64,000 bases of DNA from Flexibacter flexilis DSM 6793 (GTDB taxonomy: Bacteria; Bacteroidota; Bacteroidia; Cytophagales; Flexibacteraceae), in the NCBI RefSeq assembly GCF_900112255.1, contig NZ_FOLE01000002.1:1-64000 (forward strand), read 5' to 3'. How positions within the stretch are numbered: position 1 is the first letter of the stretch; each line of letters starts with the position of its first letter. Below are positions 52,811 through 62,540 of the stretch, piece after piece. Position numbers and translations under genes: made by a program. The notes below the pieces were generated by a model that did no database searches, had not been told where the DNA came from, and was given only the letters and a program-made list of their open reading frames with translations.

Positions 52811-54982
52811 ATGAGAAACAAACTACTAATTACTTGCGCCTTAGGTGTTTTGGGTTATTTGAATCCACGCACCGTTTATGCGCAACAAACGGCAGCATCT
52901 GACACAGCCGATCTTTATAATTTATCCTTAGAAGATTTGATGAAAATAGAAGTGGTTACTGCTTCCAAATCTTCCGAACAACTCAATGACGCGCCAGCCG
53001 TCATTAGCGTAGTAAGCGAACAAGAAATAAAAGGCTATGGTGCCATGCATTTGTCCGAAATACTTGACCGCGTAACAGGCGTGTATTTTATGGGTACGTT
53101 TGCCCTCATTAATAATATGGCTTCTATTCGTGGCGACGTAACGAGCCACTGGAACAACCACGTGCTTATTTTATTAGATGGCCGCCCCGTGCGCGATAGT
53201 TACGCGGGGGGGAACTATGCCACATTATATATGTCTTTCCCTGTCGAACAAATTGACCACCTCGAAATTGTGCGCGGCCCAGGTTCGGTACTCTACGGTT
53301 CAGGGGCATATATGGGTGTGATTAATGTTATTACCAAAACACTAGAAAAACAAAAAAATACTGCTTATGCACGTACTGGTTCGTTTGGTACCAATCAGGC
53401 AGGACTTACTTTAGGTGCAAAAATTAAAAATGTAGAACTAACGGCAGGTTTGGTAACGGGCAGCTCAAATGGCTGGGAAAACACCGTGCGCGACGCTTCG
53501 GCCATGATTCGCAACAAAGCCAACACCGCCGACTCGCTTATTTTGCCAGCTCGTACGCTGAATATGCAGAAAAATTATTTGGGTGCGGATATTCATGCTA
53601 AATATAAAGGGTTAAAAGTCAATACTTTTATTTCCCACCAACACACGGCAGGTATGATAAACAATGGCTCTTGGTTAGTGCCTTCGGGAGCTGCGGCAGG
53701 CGCAAAACCATTGCCAACCTGGTACAATCACTTCACTGTTGCGGCAGATGCGGGCTATCAAACCAATATTTCCGAAAAATGGCAAACCAGTATTAATGCA
53801 ACTTATAATCATAATATGTTTGCCATTCACCGCGAAAACAACGCGGATGATGATCTCTATACCATCAATGACGACGTTCTTTTGGAATGGACCAATTACC
53901 TGAATCTGCACAAAAAGCTTAATTTGGTATTTGGAGGCGTGGTAAACAACATGAATGGTTACCAAAATCAACCGCCTAAAAATGCAGATGGAACTACTTA
54001 CACAAGCCTGACTATCAAGGAAAATAGTAATCCATTTAAATCTATTCCCCGATACAATACCACTTGGTACAGTGGCTATGTACAAGCGGCTTACACTCCT
54101 TTCGAGTTTATGAAGTTGGTGGCAGGTGCGCAGGCCAACAAAGTGCCAGATGTGGCTTTGGATATTTCGCCGCGCTTGGGACTAATCCTTAATTCTTCGT
54201 ATGGTTTGGGCGCAAAATTGTTGTATGGCGAAGCGTTTCGTGCGCCAATGCCTGGTTTGGAAAAAGCCATTTATATTCCAGGGGTAGTAATCGGTACAGC
54301 AACACTCAAACCTGAACGCGTAAGTACAGCCGAAGCCCAAGTTTCGTATCGATACAAATCATATGAGTTGGCAGCCACGTATTTTAGCAGTGAGCAAACT
54401 GATTTGATTGGCCGTACATTGGCTTCAGACCCTAACAATACAGTACCCAATACACCTCAAATGATAAATACGGGTAAACTTAGTTCATCAGGTTTTGAAT
54501 TAGAAGCTAAAGCCCTTATTTCTAAGGAATTGAGTATTAATGGGTCTTTTGCCTCTCAAACGTCCAAAACAGATAAAGGCCATAAAGATTATTACGGCAC
54601 GCCTCTGAATATGGTAAAATTAGGGATCAATTATAATGCAACGGCGCAAGGTTGGAGCATTGGTATCTGGAATAGCTATTTTGATAAAGGAGGAAACATC
54701 AAGGCAAAATATTCTTCGGACAATACACCTGCCAATTTTGAGGGAACCGCAGCCGATGCTAATCCAAAAGTGAAAGCATTTAACTATTTGACAGCCAATG
54801 TGATATTAAATCTTAATAAGCTAGTGGGCTTTAGGAGTGCACAAGAAATTAGCGTAGAGCTTTACGGAACAAATTTGCTGGATAGTAAAATCTATTATGC
54901 AGAGTACAGCCGCCGTGAACTCAACTCCATACAAGGTAGAGCAGGCCGCGCCCTTAACGGCACGGTACGCGTAACATTCTAA
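52811..54982 (+). CDS. TonB-dependent receptor (BtuB/siderophore-like)
   Basis: The ATG at 52811 gives 723 residues with a signal peptide (MRNKLLITCALGVLGYL, ending VYAQ); the longer frame starts with TTG. It has no carboxypeptidase-like domain. The TonB-box region is followed by LSLEDLMKIEVVTASKSSE, a plug opening APAVISVVSEQEIKGYG, the plug motif EIVRGPGSVLYGSGAYMGVINVITK, then a 22-strand-type barrel. It ends in VRVTF with a C-terminal Phe. Ligand could be a ferric siderophore, haem or cobalamin. It is divergent from the receptor at 49214 and separated from it by the palindrome region. Confidence 0.93.
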   Translation: MRNKLLITCALGVLGYLNPRTVYAQQTAASDTADLYNLSLEDLMKIEVVTASKSSEQLNDAPAVISVVSEQEIKGYGAMHLSEILDRVTGVYFMGTFALINNMASIRGDVTSHWNNHVLILLDGRPVRDSYAGGNYATLYMSFPVEQIDHLEIVRGPGSVLYGSGAYMGVINVITKTLEKQKNTAYARTGSFGTNQAGLTLGAKIKNVELTAGLVTGSSNGWENTVRDASAMIRNKANTADSLILPARTLNMQKNYLGADIHAKYKGLKVNTFISHQHTAGMINNGSWLVPSGAAAGAKPLPTWYNHFTVAADAGYQTNISEKWQTSINATYNHNMFAIHRENNADDDLYTINDDVLLEWTNYLNLHKKLNLVFGGVVNNMNGYQNQPPKNADGTTYTSLTIKENSNPFKSIPRYNTTWYSGYVQAAYTPFEFMKLVAGAQANKVPDVALDISPRLGLILNSSYGLGAKLLYGEAFRAPMPGLEKAIYIPGVVIGTATLKPERVSTAEAQVSYRYKSYELAATYFSSEQTDLIGRTLASDPNNTVPNTPQMINTGKLSSSGFELEAKALISKELSINGSFASQTSKTDKGHKDYYGTPLNMVKLGINYNATAQGWSIGIWNSYFDKGGNIKAKYSSDNTPANFEGTAADANPKVKAFNYLTANVILNLNKLVGFRSAQEISVELYGTNLLDSKIYYAEYSRRELNSIQGRAGRALNGTVRVTF

Positions 54983-55008
54983 TAATTGTAGTTTTTCGTA
55001 GTAATAGT

Positions 55009-55047
55009 AAAAATCCCTGCCATCAACTTGATAGCAGGGATTTTTTT
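55009..55047. terminator. Bidirectional terminator
   Basis: AAAAATCCCTGC pairs with GCAGGGATTTTT and is followed by more T. It separates the receptor from the convergent ABC gene. Confidence 0.8.
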
Positions 55048-55049
55048 AA

Positions 55050-55754
55050 TTATATCACCGAAAAATACGTTTCGAGCTCTTGCAAGACGGTTTCCGTATT
55101 CGGCATATCGCGCACGATGTGGCCTTTTTCTACCACTACGATGCGGTCGCACATTTCCGTTACGTGGTTGAGTTCGTGGCTGGAAATCAGCATCAGCGTA
55201 TTACGTTCTTCGCGCAAATCCTTGAACAATTTTTTCAGACGTGCCTGCGAGCTGGGGTCAAGATTGGCAAAAGGTTCGTCCAAAATAAGCACAGGCAGCT
55301 GTGGCAACATGGCCGCCGCAATGCCTACTTTTTTCTGGTTGCCTTTCGATAAATCGCGAATAAACTTGCCTTTTTGTCCCAAAATTTCGCCATTAAATAA
55401 GGTTTCAAAGGGCTGCAAACGCGCTTCAATGGTCTTTTTGTCGAGGCCGTAAAGCTGTCCGCAAAACGCGAAATATTCTTCGGGCGACAAATAATCTATC
55501 AAAAAACCTTCGTCCAGATACGAGGAAGTATAATCTTTCCACGTTTCCGAATCGGCTACGTTCAGGCCTTGAGAAAGCACCTGCCCTTGCGTGGGACGTA
55601 TCAGGTTGAGCAACAAACGGAAAAGCGTGGTTTTGCCTGCGCCATTATTGCCGACCAAGCCAATACATTCATTTTGCGAAAAAACAAGATTTTCTACGGA
55701 AAGAACCGTGTTGCCGTTATACGACTTTACTATATTGTTGAATTGGATTTCCAT
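55050..55754 (-). CDS. ABC transporter ATP-binding protein
   Basis: This 234-residue ATPase has Walker A GNNGAGKT (35-42), Q-loop region after SYLDEGF, signature DLSKGNQ (134-140; LSKGN replaces the common LSGGQ), Walker B LPVLILDEP (about 153-161) and switch His in LISSHEL (about 190-196). It pairs with the DUF5687 permease 30 bp upstream in the same operon, which has no separate substrate-binding protein, as in exporters of lipids or peptides. Confidence 0.93.
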   Translation of the reverse strand: MEIQFNNIVKSYNGNTVLSVENLVFSQNECIGLVGNNGAGKTTLFRLLLNLIRPTQGQVLSQGLNVADSETWKDYTSSYLDEGFLIDYLSPEEYFAFCGQLYGLDKKTIEARLQPFETLFNGEILGQKGKFIRDLSKGNQKKVGIAAAMLPQLPVLILDEPFANLDPSSQARLKKLFKDLREERNTLMLISSHELNHVTEMCDRIVVVEKGHIVRDMPNTETVLQELETYFSVI

Positions 55755-55784
55755 GATTTTCAGCTTTTTAAAAATAAAAAAATG

Positions 55785-57278
55785 TTATTGTTGGCGGAAG
55801 CCTTCGGCCATTTCGTAATGATTGGCTTTGAGGCGATTGGCTATGAGTTTGAGCCAAAGCGGGTGCGCTGCAAAGCCCAACAAGCCCGTAACCGCCAACG
55901 CGATATGGCTGGCATATTGATAGTCCGACAAAAATGCAAAGGGCGCAGCAATAAGCGTCGGTAACAAAAACATCGGGATAGACAAAAGCCATTGCGCCGC
56001 GCCCATGCCTTGCATATTCGTGGCATTGCCCTGCGAGAGTTGAATCCGTTTTTTATTGAAAGTAGAAGCAAACATCACTACAAACGCATTGATTCCCACA
56101 TTATAACAAAACATAGCCAAAATACTGACAACCATTTTTTGCCCAAAATAAGCCATCGGCGAAGACAACACCAGCGTAAGCACGGCCATGATGACAAACA
56201 AATAATACTTGGCCTTCAGAAAATCTAGTATCGAAAATTTGGCCGTCAGAAGTCTGTCCCAGTAGCTACTTTCCCACGCAAACAAATATTGACCATAGTT
56301 AATTATAAAACCGCCCGTCGTAAAAATAGCGGCAAATAAATACATATGGTCGTTTTTGATGCTCGGATTCATTACAAAAAAGATACCGTAATAACTAAAA
56401 AACAAAGCTGTAAAAAAAGTAGTACGCGTGCGTTTATTTCGCCATATCAATTTGATTTCCAGAGAAATAAATCGACCAATTTCGCCCCACTGCTCCACAA
56501 AATTCAGGCGCGTATCGGCTTGCGAATTGCTGGTTTGCTTGGCAGCTGGCAACTCGTCTAAGTAGAGTTTGGGTTTTAGTTTATGATGCGTGAACAAGTA
56601 CGCACCCACCGCCAAAACTGTCCAAAACAAAATAGCCAACAGCGAATAATCGACGGTCGGGTCGAAGAGCTTGGCCGAAACCGCCGTGATAGAAAAAACA
56701 TCGTAGTAGTTGAGTGCCACCAAAAAACCAACAAGGCCAGCCATCAACAGCAAAAATTTCTGAGGAGAATTAGCAAACAATTCTTTCAGGTTCACGACCG
56801 CCATAATGGTGAGCATATCCACGCACACATACACCCAAAACCACGCAAACAACGGAAAACCTGTATGTCCCTGAAACCACAGCTTTAGCACAAACGGCAA
56901 AACCATCAGCAAAAACGGCGCGAGGTTATAAAACGAACCCAGCAGCATCAGCAAACTAAGGTGAATCAGACTATTACGACTTACTTTGAGGTGCAAATAA
57001 GGTTGCAGGCGTAGCAGTGGCGAGGTTTGCATGGCATAACGCATCACCAGCGAAATGCCAAAATACGACAACAAATACAAGTTTGCCGTATAAAGTTCGT
57101 AGGTGTCGGGAGCGAGCTTGTGCATAATTTTGTCGGCCATCAGCCCCAAAAAGAGCATAATTCCGCCAAAATATAACGCCAAAAAACCCACCAAAATTTG
57201 GGAAGCCAAATTCCTACTCCACGTAAGCGACCGCCTCTCGGACAGATAATACTGTTTGAGTAATTGTAGGATAATCAT
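55785..57278 (-). CDS. DUF5687 family ABC permease
   Basis: This 497-residue protein has about ten hydrophobic helices (for example 27-47, 58-78, 107-130, 168-188, 300-330 and 380-440). Its N-terminal SRNLASQILVGFLALYFGG and NRLKANHYEMAEGFR ending match DUF5687, a Bacteroidota-specific family found next to single ABC ATPases. It forms the membrane half of an exporter with the downstream gene, presumably as a homodimer. The substrate is unknown. Confidence 0.88.
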   Translation of the reverse strand: MIILQLLKQYYLSERRSLTWSRNLASQILVGFLALYFGGIMLFLGLMADKIMHKLAPDTYELYTANLYLLSYFGISLVMRYAMQTSPLLRLQPYLHLKVSRNSLIHLSLLMLLGSFYNLAPFLLMVLPFVLKLWFQGHTGFPLFAWFWVYVCVDMLTIMAVVNLKELFANSPQKFLLLMAGLVGFLVALNYYDVFSITAVSAKLFDPTVDYSLLAILFWTVLAVGAYLFTHHKLKPKLYLDELPAAKQTSNSQADTRLNFVEQWGEIGRFISLEIKLIWRNKRTRTTFFTALFFSYYGIFFVMNPSIKNDHMYLFAAIFTTGGFIINYGQYLFAWESSYWDRLLTAKFSILDFLKAKYYLFVIMAVLTLVLSSPMAYFGQKMVVSILAMFCYNVGINAFVVMFASTFNKKRIQLSQGNATNMQGMGAAQWLLSIPMFLLPTLIAAPFAFLSDYQYASHIALAVTGLLGFAAHPLWLKLIANRLKANHYEMAEGFRQQ

Positions 57279-57608
57279 AAAAAGGAAAGGATAAGTTGTT
57301 GTGTTATGATAAAAGATTGAACCAAAAAAAACAGCTAATTGATATTTTAGCTTTAAAGATTATACAATAGACTAAAAATCAGTGATTTATACAAAAAAAT
57401 ACTACATTTTATAATCAGCTGGGTTACAAAAAACTGACAGACCGAAAGTAGCGGCTTGGCGCATATTCCCATAACAAAATAGTGTAAATGGTTGGCGGCT
57501 TGTATGAATGGAAAACAATTGGCCCAAATATTACACCCGCCAAACAAAAAGCAGGCTTTCGTGAAACCACAAAAGCCTGCTTACTGAAATATATCTAACT
57601 AATTAAAC
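57279..57608. other. Intergenic region without a supported gene
   Basis: This 330-bp AT-rich stretch holds the upstream region of the ABC operon and the terminator of pruA at 57542-57582. A short hydrophobic reading frame on the minus strand shows no conserved feature. Confidence 0.5.
57542..57582 (-). terminator. Terminator of pruA
   Basis: On the minus strand AAGCAGGCTT pairs with AAGCCTGCTT and is followed by TTTTTGTTTG, 27 bp past the pruA stop. Confidence 0.75.
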
Positions 57609-59240
57609 CTATTCTTCTGCTAAGAACGGATAGCGATAATCCGTCGGAGGGTTAAAGGTTTCCTTGATGGCGCGAGGCGATACCCAACGCAACAAGTTTA
57701 ACACTGAACCCGCCTTGTCGTTTGTTCCCGAAGCACGGCTACCACCGAACGGCTGCTGGCCAACAACTGCCCCCGTAGGTTTGTCGTTGATGTAGAAGTT
57801 GCCAGACGAATGGCGCAAAGCCGTCGTGGCCTGCTCCACCGCGTAGCGGTCTTGGGAGAAAATAGAACCCGTCAGGGCGTACGGCGAAGTAGTATCCACG
57901 AGCGTAAGTGCTTGCTCAAACTCGTTTTGCGGATACACATGAATCGTTAGCACTGGGCCAAAAATTTCTTCGCACATGGTCGTAGAACGCGGGTCTTTGC
58001 TCAAAAGTACAGTCGGTTCTACGAAATAACCTTTCGATTTATCATACTTCCCTCCTGCCACTACCTCAACCTGTGGGTTTTGGCGAGCATTTTCGATATA
58101 ACTAACGATTTTATCAAATGATTTTTCGTTAATTACAGCATTTACAAAGTTACTAAAATCTTCGACACCTCCCATTTTTATCGTGGCAAGGTCGGCCAAC
58201 ATATATTCTTTTACTTCAGGCCACAAATTATCTGGCACATAAGCTCTGGAAGCCGCCGAGCATTTTTGTCCTTGATACTCAAATGCACCACGCACCAAAG
58301 CCGTAGCCAACGCCTTCGCATCAGCGGAATGATGCGCCAACACAAAATCTTTACCGCCAGTTTCGCCCACAATGCGCGGATACGACTTATAGCGGTTGAT
58401 ATTTTGTCCTATTGTTTGCCAAATTTGTTGAAAAACGCCTGTGCTACCCGTGAAGTGAATGCCCGCAAAATCTGGGTGTTCGAAAATAACTTTGCCAGCC
58501 ACCGAACCTTCAGGATACACCAAGTTAATTACGCCATCGGGCAAGCCCGCTTCGCGGAAAAGCTCCATTAGGAAATGCGCCGAGTAAATTTGTGCTTCTG
58601 ATGGTTTCCAAACCACTACGTTGCCCATCATAGCCGCCGAAGTCGGCAAGTTGCCCGCAATGGCCGTAAAGTTGAAAGGCGTAAGCGCAAATACAAAACC
58701 TTCGAGCGGACGATATTCCACTCTGTTCCAAATACCCGCCGACGAAATCGGTTGTTGCGCGTAGATTTGCGTCATGTAAGCCACATTAAAACGCAAGAAA
58801 TCAATCAGTTCGCAAGCCGAGTCGATTTCTGCCTGATACGCGCTTTTGGATTGCGCGAGCATGGTCGCGGCGTTGGCTTTCGCACGGTATTTGGTTGCCA
58901 AAAGATCGGCAGCTTTCAAGAAAATAGCGGCACGTTGTTCCCAAGCCATATTTTCCCATTGCGGTTTGGCCGCCAAAGCAGCCTCAATCGCCTGCGTTAC
59001 GTGGCTGGCATCCGACTTGTAATAATACCCCAAAACGTGTTGGTGGTCGTGTGGTGGCGTAAGCGGCAATCTCGTATCGCTTTTCACTTGTTTGCCACCG
59101 ATATACATCGGCACTTCTATTTGTTTGGAACGCGCTTCGGCCAAAGCCGCCTTCAAAGCCTTACGCTCTGGGCTGTTGGGCGCAAAAGAAAGTACGGGTT
59201 CGTTCTGTGGAACGGGTACGTTGAAAAATCCTTTAAGCAT
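57609..59240 (-). CDS. pruA: L-glutamate gamma-semialdehyde (P5C) dehydrogenase
   Basis: This 543-residue member of the aldehyde dehydrogenase superfamily oxidises the proline and arginine breakdown intermediate to glutamate with NAD+. The catalytic Cys is C327 in GQKCSAASRAYVP. The catalytic Glu is in GETGGKDFVLAH. The NAD loop FTGSTGVFQQIW and the terminal FGGSRASGTNDKAG are all typical of PruA. The length matches single-domain Bacteroidota and eukaryotic ALDH4 forms, not the fused PutA. No proline dehydrogenase gene is in the window. Confidence 0.95.
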   Translation of the reverse strand: MLKGFFNVPVPQNEPVLSFAPNSPERKALKAALAEARSKQIEVPMYIGGKQVKSDTRLPLTPPHDHQHVLGYYYKSDASHVTQAIEAALAAKPQWENMAWEQRAAIFLKAADLLATKYRAKANAATMLAQSKSAYQAEIDSACELIDFLRFNVAYMTQIYAQQPISSAGIWNRVEYRPLEGFVFALTPFNFTAIAGNLPTSAAMMGNVVVWKPSEAQIYSAHFLMELFREAGLPDGVINLVYPEGSVAGKVIFEHPDFAGIHFTGSTGVFQQIWQTIGQNINRYKSYPRIVGETGGKDFVLAHHSADAKALATALVRGAFEYQGQKCSAASRAYVPDNLWPEVKEYMLADLATIKMGGVEDFSNFVNAVINEKSFDKIVSYIENARQNPQVEVVAGGKYDKSKGYFVEPTVLLSKDPRSTTMCEEIFGPVLTIHVYPQNEFEQALTLVDTTSPYALTGSIFSQDRYAVEQATTALRHSSGNFYINDKPTGAVVGQQPFGGSRASGTNDKAGSVLNLLRWVSPRAIKETFNPPTDYRYPFLAEE

Positions 59241-59352
59241 ACAGAAAATGTAAAAGTTTTTAGTTTTGTCTTGGTTGGTGAACTAATAAGTTTTGATATA
59301 AAAAATTGATTTACAATAACTAATTCAATTCTATAAAAATACCGCTTTTGGG

Positions 59353-59360
59353 CAAAGTTA
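59353..59360 (-). promoter_or_regulatory. Candidate -7 box for pruA
   Basis: The minus strand reads TAACTTTG, fitting TAnnTTTG, 113 bp upstream of the pruA start. No good -33 element is seen. Confidence 0.35.
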
Positions 59361-59420
59361 CAGCAAAAAATGAATGAAACTAACACCGTTATACAAACAG
59401 CCTAATGTCAATAATACTAA

Positions 59421-59464
59421 TAAAAAAAAACGGGTATTTACTTTTTATAGCAAACACCCGTTTT
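59421..59464 (-). terminator. Terminator of the exb-tonB cluster
   Basis: AAAACGGG pairs with CCCGTTTT. On the minus strand it is followed by a run of nine T, 33 bp past the tonB stop. Confidence 0.75.
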
Positions 59465-59496
59465 ATGAATTAAAATAATCTCTCAAGAAAGAGAAA

Positions 59497-60330
59497 TTAT
59501 TGCTTAAATGTAAAGTTGAATGGTAATGTGTATTTTACAGATACCGCGCGGCCGCCTTGTTTACCAGGATTCCAATTTGGCATTGATTTTACTACACGAA
59601 TTGCCTCTTCATCACAACCAAAACCCAAGCCACGTACTACTTGCACATCGCGGATAGTTCCGTCAGAACCAACTACAAATTGCACATATACTTTGCCTTG
59701 TACCTCAGCGCGTTGAGCAGCCGAAGGATATTTGGTGTTTTTAGACATAAAGCGCATCATTTCCTCCATACCACCAGGAAAAGCAGGCTGCTGTTCTACT
59801 ACCGTAAAAACTTCTTCGGCAGCAGGAGCAGCAATCACACCATCACCATCACCATGTGTAGGCACATCAATTACCTCATTAGGGTCAGCATTAGGGTCGC
59901 CAACTTCTGTTGTTGTGCTGGTTTGTACGTTTTTCAACTCGTCTTGTTTTGGAGGGTCTTTTTCTGTTACCTCCTCATCATGCGAAACTTCAGGTGGCAC
60001 AAAACGAACGGTAGAAACCGAAGGTTTTGGCGCACTTGGCATTTCAATTTTTGGTGGTGGTGGAATTTTTGGATCCAATGGTGGTGGTTGCTCAATTTTT
60101 TTAAGCTCAATTGGTACCACTTTTTCTTCTACAATTACTTCTTCAGGTTTGAGCGCATTGTAGATTTTGGGCCCACCTACCGCCAAGCCAAACAACAATA
60201 CCGAAAGGCCTAAGGCTTTCAGGACGGTATCGTCGTATATCTTACGAAGCACATACGCTCCATAAGCCTTATTACGATATTCAAAAACAATATCGTCTAA
60301 GGTTACTTTAGGTGAATTATAATCTTCCAT
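59497..60330 (-). CDS. tonB: Energy transducer TonB
   Basis: The protein has 277 residues. A cytoplasmic N-terminus (about 35 residues) precedes one transmembrane helix (about 37-55, LGLSVLLFGLAVGG). A proline-rich linker spans about 78-130, with PPPLDPKIPPPPK. The C-terminal TonB domain is at about 190-277, with GKVYVQFVVGSDGTIRDV and WNPGKQGGRAVSVKY. It transmits proton-motive energy from ExbB/ExbD to outer-membrane receptors. It is the last gene of the cluster, 18 bp after the second exbD. Confidence 0.95.
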   Translation of the reverse strand: MEDYNSPKVTLDDIVFEYRNKAYGAYVLRKIYDDTVLKALGLSVLLFGLAVGGPKIYNALKPEEVIVEEKVVPIELKKIEQPPPLDPKIPPPPKIEMPSAPKPSVSTVRFVPPEVSHDEEVTEKDPPKQDELKNVQTSTTTEVGDPNADPNEVIDVPTHGDGDGVIAAPAAEEVFTVVEQQPAFPGGMEEMMRFMSKNTKYPSAAQRAEVQGKVYVQFVVGSDGTIRDVQVVRGLGFGCDEEAIRVVKSMPNWNPGKQGGRAVSVKYTLPFNFTFKQ

Positions 60331-60348
60331 GTGTTGCGAACTGTTTTG

Positions 60349-60882
60349 TTATTGTCCCGCTTCTTTAGCTTTGATAAGGTCTAACTCTTCTGGAGTTACA
60401 TCTACGATTGCATAGATTTTGATACCCGTAATCGGCATCTCGTCAAGCAAGTCCACTAAGTTTTTGTACTTAGCATCGTCTTTTGCTTTCATAATCACGA
60501 TGATGTCCTTGCCCAGCGAAGCCATTACTTCTTTTTTCTTCGTAAGCAATACTTTACGGATACCTTCTGCCGAGAAATCAGTTACTTCAACTGGTGGCTT
60601 ATCCGCAGGAACACCTTGGAAATAATAAATTTTATCTTTTTCACCGACAATAACCGTTAAGGTCTGCGACTCCTTTACCTTTTCTTTGTTTTTGGTAGGG
60701 TCGTCATTCTTGTCTGGCATATTCACTTCCATCGTCTTTGGCTTATTGAAAGAGGAGGTAAGCATGAAGAACGTAATCAACAAGAAAGCCAAATCCACGA
60801 AGGGAGTCATGTCAATCTTGGTGGAGACTTTTTTGGGTCCTTTCTTCTTACCATCACCCCCGCCGCTATCTATTTCTGCCAT
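60349..60882 (-). CDS. exbD: ExbD biopolymer transporter (second)
   Basis: This 177-residue protein has a short basic N-terminus (MAEIDSGGGDGKKKG), one TM helix (about 30-46) with the essential Asp at D30 in FVDLAFLLITFF, then a periplasmic domain ending DEMPITGIKIYAIVDVTPEE. Together with ExbB it forms the proton channel. It lies between the first exbD and tonB. Confidence 0.92.
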   Translation of the reverse strand: MAEIDSGGGDGKKKGPKKVSTKIDMTPFVDLAFLLITFFMLTSSFNKPKTMEVNMPDKNDDPTKNKEKVKESQTLTVIVGEKDKIYYFQGVPADKPPVEVTDFSAEGIRKVLLTKKKEVMASLGKDIIVIMKAKDDAKYKNLVDLLDEMPITGIKIYAIVDVTPEELDLIKAKEAGQ

Positions 60883-60963
60883 TGTTATATGGGTTTTAAG
60901 GGGAGTTGAACCATGCGAGCGGCCAATTTTTGACCAAGCTCTATTTTTTTAATTAGTTTAAAA

Positions 60964-61578
60964 TTATTCCGTAATCTTCGGACGAGCCTCAGCCCCCGTA
61001 ATGAGGTTGATACGGTTATAATTTTGGTCTTGCAGGGTAGCAATTACCGTTTTTGCCACACTGAAATTGGCATCGCGGTCGCCTTTGATGGCTACACGCA
61101 AACCTTTAGGGTGGCTATAACGTGCATAAGCAATCCAGTCACGTAGCTCATTGGCAGCCGAGTCGCAAGGAATACCTGGTTGTGTACCTGGTTTGTTGCG
61201 TTCTGAGCCGTCCATTGTCAACAACTGTTTTAGTTGCGCAACAGGTACACCCACCGAAGGCAAAAGCGAGAATTTTTGTTGCTCAGCTTCTGTGAATGCG
61301 ATGCCATAGCGGTCGCCAATAGCTTGGAGCATTTTCACGCGCGTTGGTTGCGCATCTACCCCAAAGAATACCTCCCCTTTTTTGCCAATACTGATAGTCA
61401 TGATGTCCGAATCAGGAATCGGAATATCAGAAATGGACGAAGGCGTATCCACTACCACTGGTTCTTCTGGCTTAAACTGCGAGGTAAGAATGAAGAACGT
61501 AAGGAGCAAAAAAGCCATATCCGACATGGCTGTCATGTCAAGGGATATACTTTTTCTTGGAATTTTTACTTTGGCCAT
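60964..61578 (-). CDS. exbD: ExbD biopolymer transporter (first)
   Basis: The protein has 204 residues. The TM helix is at about 20-36, with the essential Asp at D20 in MSDMAFLLLTFFIL. The periplasmic part is longer than in the second ExbD (an insert near residues 95-150 rich in Gln, Pro and Ser, including DGSERNKPGTQPG) and ends TLQDQNYNRINLITGAEARP. Two non-identical ExbD proteins in one cluster are usual in Bacteroidota and may form a mixed pair in the channel. Confidence 0.92.
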   Translation of the reverse strand: MAKVKIPRKSISLDMTAMSDMAFLLLTFFILTSQFKPEEPVVVDTPSSISDIPIPDSDIMTISIGKKGEVFFGVDAQPTRVKMLQAIGDRYGIAFTEAEQQKFSLLPSVGVPVAQLKQLLTMDGSERNKPGTQPGIPCDSAANELRDWIAYARYSHPKGLRVAIKGDRDANFSVAKTVIATLQDQNYNRINLITGAEARPKITE

Positions 61579-61648
61579 TTGTTTTTTTTAGTAAAATTTT
61601 GAAAAGAGTTAAAAAAAACGGGGACAACTGTCTTTTATTTTTGAGGAG

Positions 61649-61675
61649 AAAAGCCCCACAAGCAGCGAGGCTTTT
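61649..61675 (-). terminator. Hairpin between exbB and exbD
   Basis: AAAAGCC pairs with GGCTTTT across 13 nt. On the minus strand it is followed by TTTTCTCC. It lies in the 146-bp gap after exbB and may reduce read-through, giving more ExbB than ExbD. Confidence 0.45.
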
Positions 61676-61724
61676 TCCTGATAAAATGATAGATAGAAGA
61701 CAGCAATCTCCTTATAAATGGCTA

Positions 61725-62540
61725 TTACTTGTTTTTAGCAGCAAAGTTTTGCATGATGCTGAAACCTACTTCGTCGATGCTGTAAGTCAAAACGTCAATT
61801 TTGCTTGTAAAGATGTTATAGAACACAATCGCAAATGCCGAAGTACCGATACCCAACGCCGTGTTGATAAGGGCTTCAGAGATACCAGTAGAAAGAGCTG
61901 CTGTATCAGGAGCACCAGAGTTTGCAAGGGCCGAGAAGGCTTTAATCATACCGAATACCGTACCCAAAAGACCTGTAAGGGTTGCAACCGATGCAAGTGT
62001 CGCTACGATAGTCAAGTTTTTCTCCAACATAGGAAGTTCCAAAGCTGTCGAATCTTCCAATTCTTTTTGAATAGCCAATACTTTTTGGTCTTTAGTCATA
62101 GAAGTTTCTTTTTCCATGTCTTGGTATTTGTTCAACACAGCATTTACTACGTTACCTACCGAACCTTTTTGGCGGTCACATTCTGCCAATGCTTCGCTTA
62201 CCGAACCAGCAGCCAAATGTGATTTAATTTTGCGAACAAACGCATCAATCGAACCTGTACCTGCTGCTTTAGAGATAGTGATAGCACGCTCAATAGAGAA
62301 AGTGATTACCATCAAGAAAAACGACATCAACACTGGCACGATTGGACCACCTTTGTAAACTGTACCTAACCATTTGCCGAAACCTTCTTTAATTGGGTGA
62401 TTGTTAGGATCGCCACCTTCAAAGTTGCTTGGGTTGCCCAATACGAAAAGGTAAATACAAATAGCTACCACAAAGATGATTACGATAACGATAGTCGCAA
62501 AAAACGATTTTAATGGATTGGGTTGTGCTGTCTTGCTCAT
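61725..62540 (-). CDS. exbB: MotA/TolQ/ExbB proton channel protein
   Basis: This 271-residue protein has hydrophobic helices at about 14-34, 65-85, 167-190 and 210-232. The third and fourth carry ATLASVATLTGLLGTVFGMI and LINTALGIGTSAFAIVFYN, the conserved channel segments of ExbB. Compared with E. coli ExbB it has an N-terminal extra TM and a loop EGGDPNNHPIKEGF, common in this phylum. It is the first gene of the exb-tonB cluster. Confidence 0.93.
   Translation of the reverse strand: MSKTAQPNPLKSFFATIVIVIIFVVAICIYLFVLGNPSNFEGGDPNNHPIKEGFGKWLGTVYKGGPIVPVLMSFFLMVITFSIERAITISKAAGTGSIDAFVRKIKSHLAAGSVSEALAECDRQKGSVGNVVNAVLNKYQDMEKETSMTKDQKVLAIQKELEDSTALELPMLEKNLTIVATLASVATLTGLLGTVFGMIKAFSALANSGAPDTAALSTGISEALINTALGIGTSAFAIVFYNIFTSKIDVLTYSIDEVGFSIMQNFAAKNK

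Noticed and set aside
57353-57547. Hydrophobic 64-codon minus-strand frame
   Set aside because: Cys/Phe-rich chance frame in AT-rich intergenic DNA, overlapping the pruA terminator region; no conserved features.
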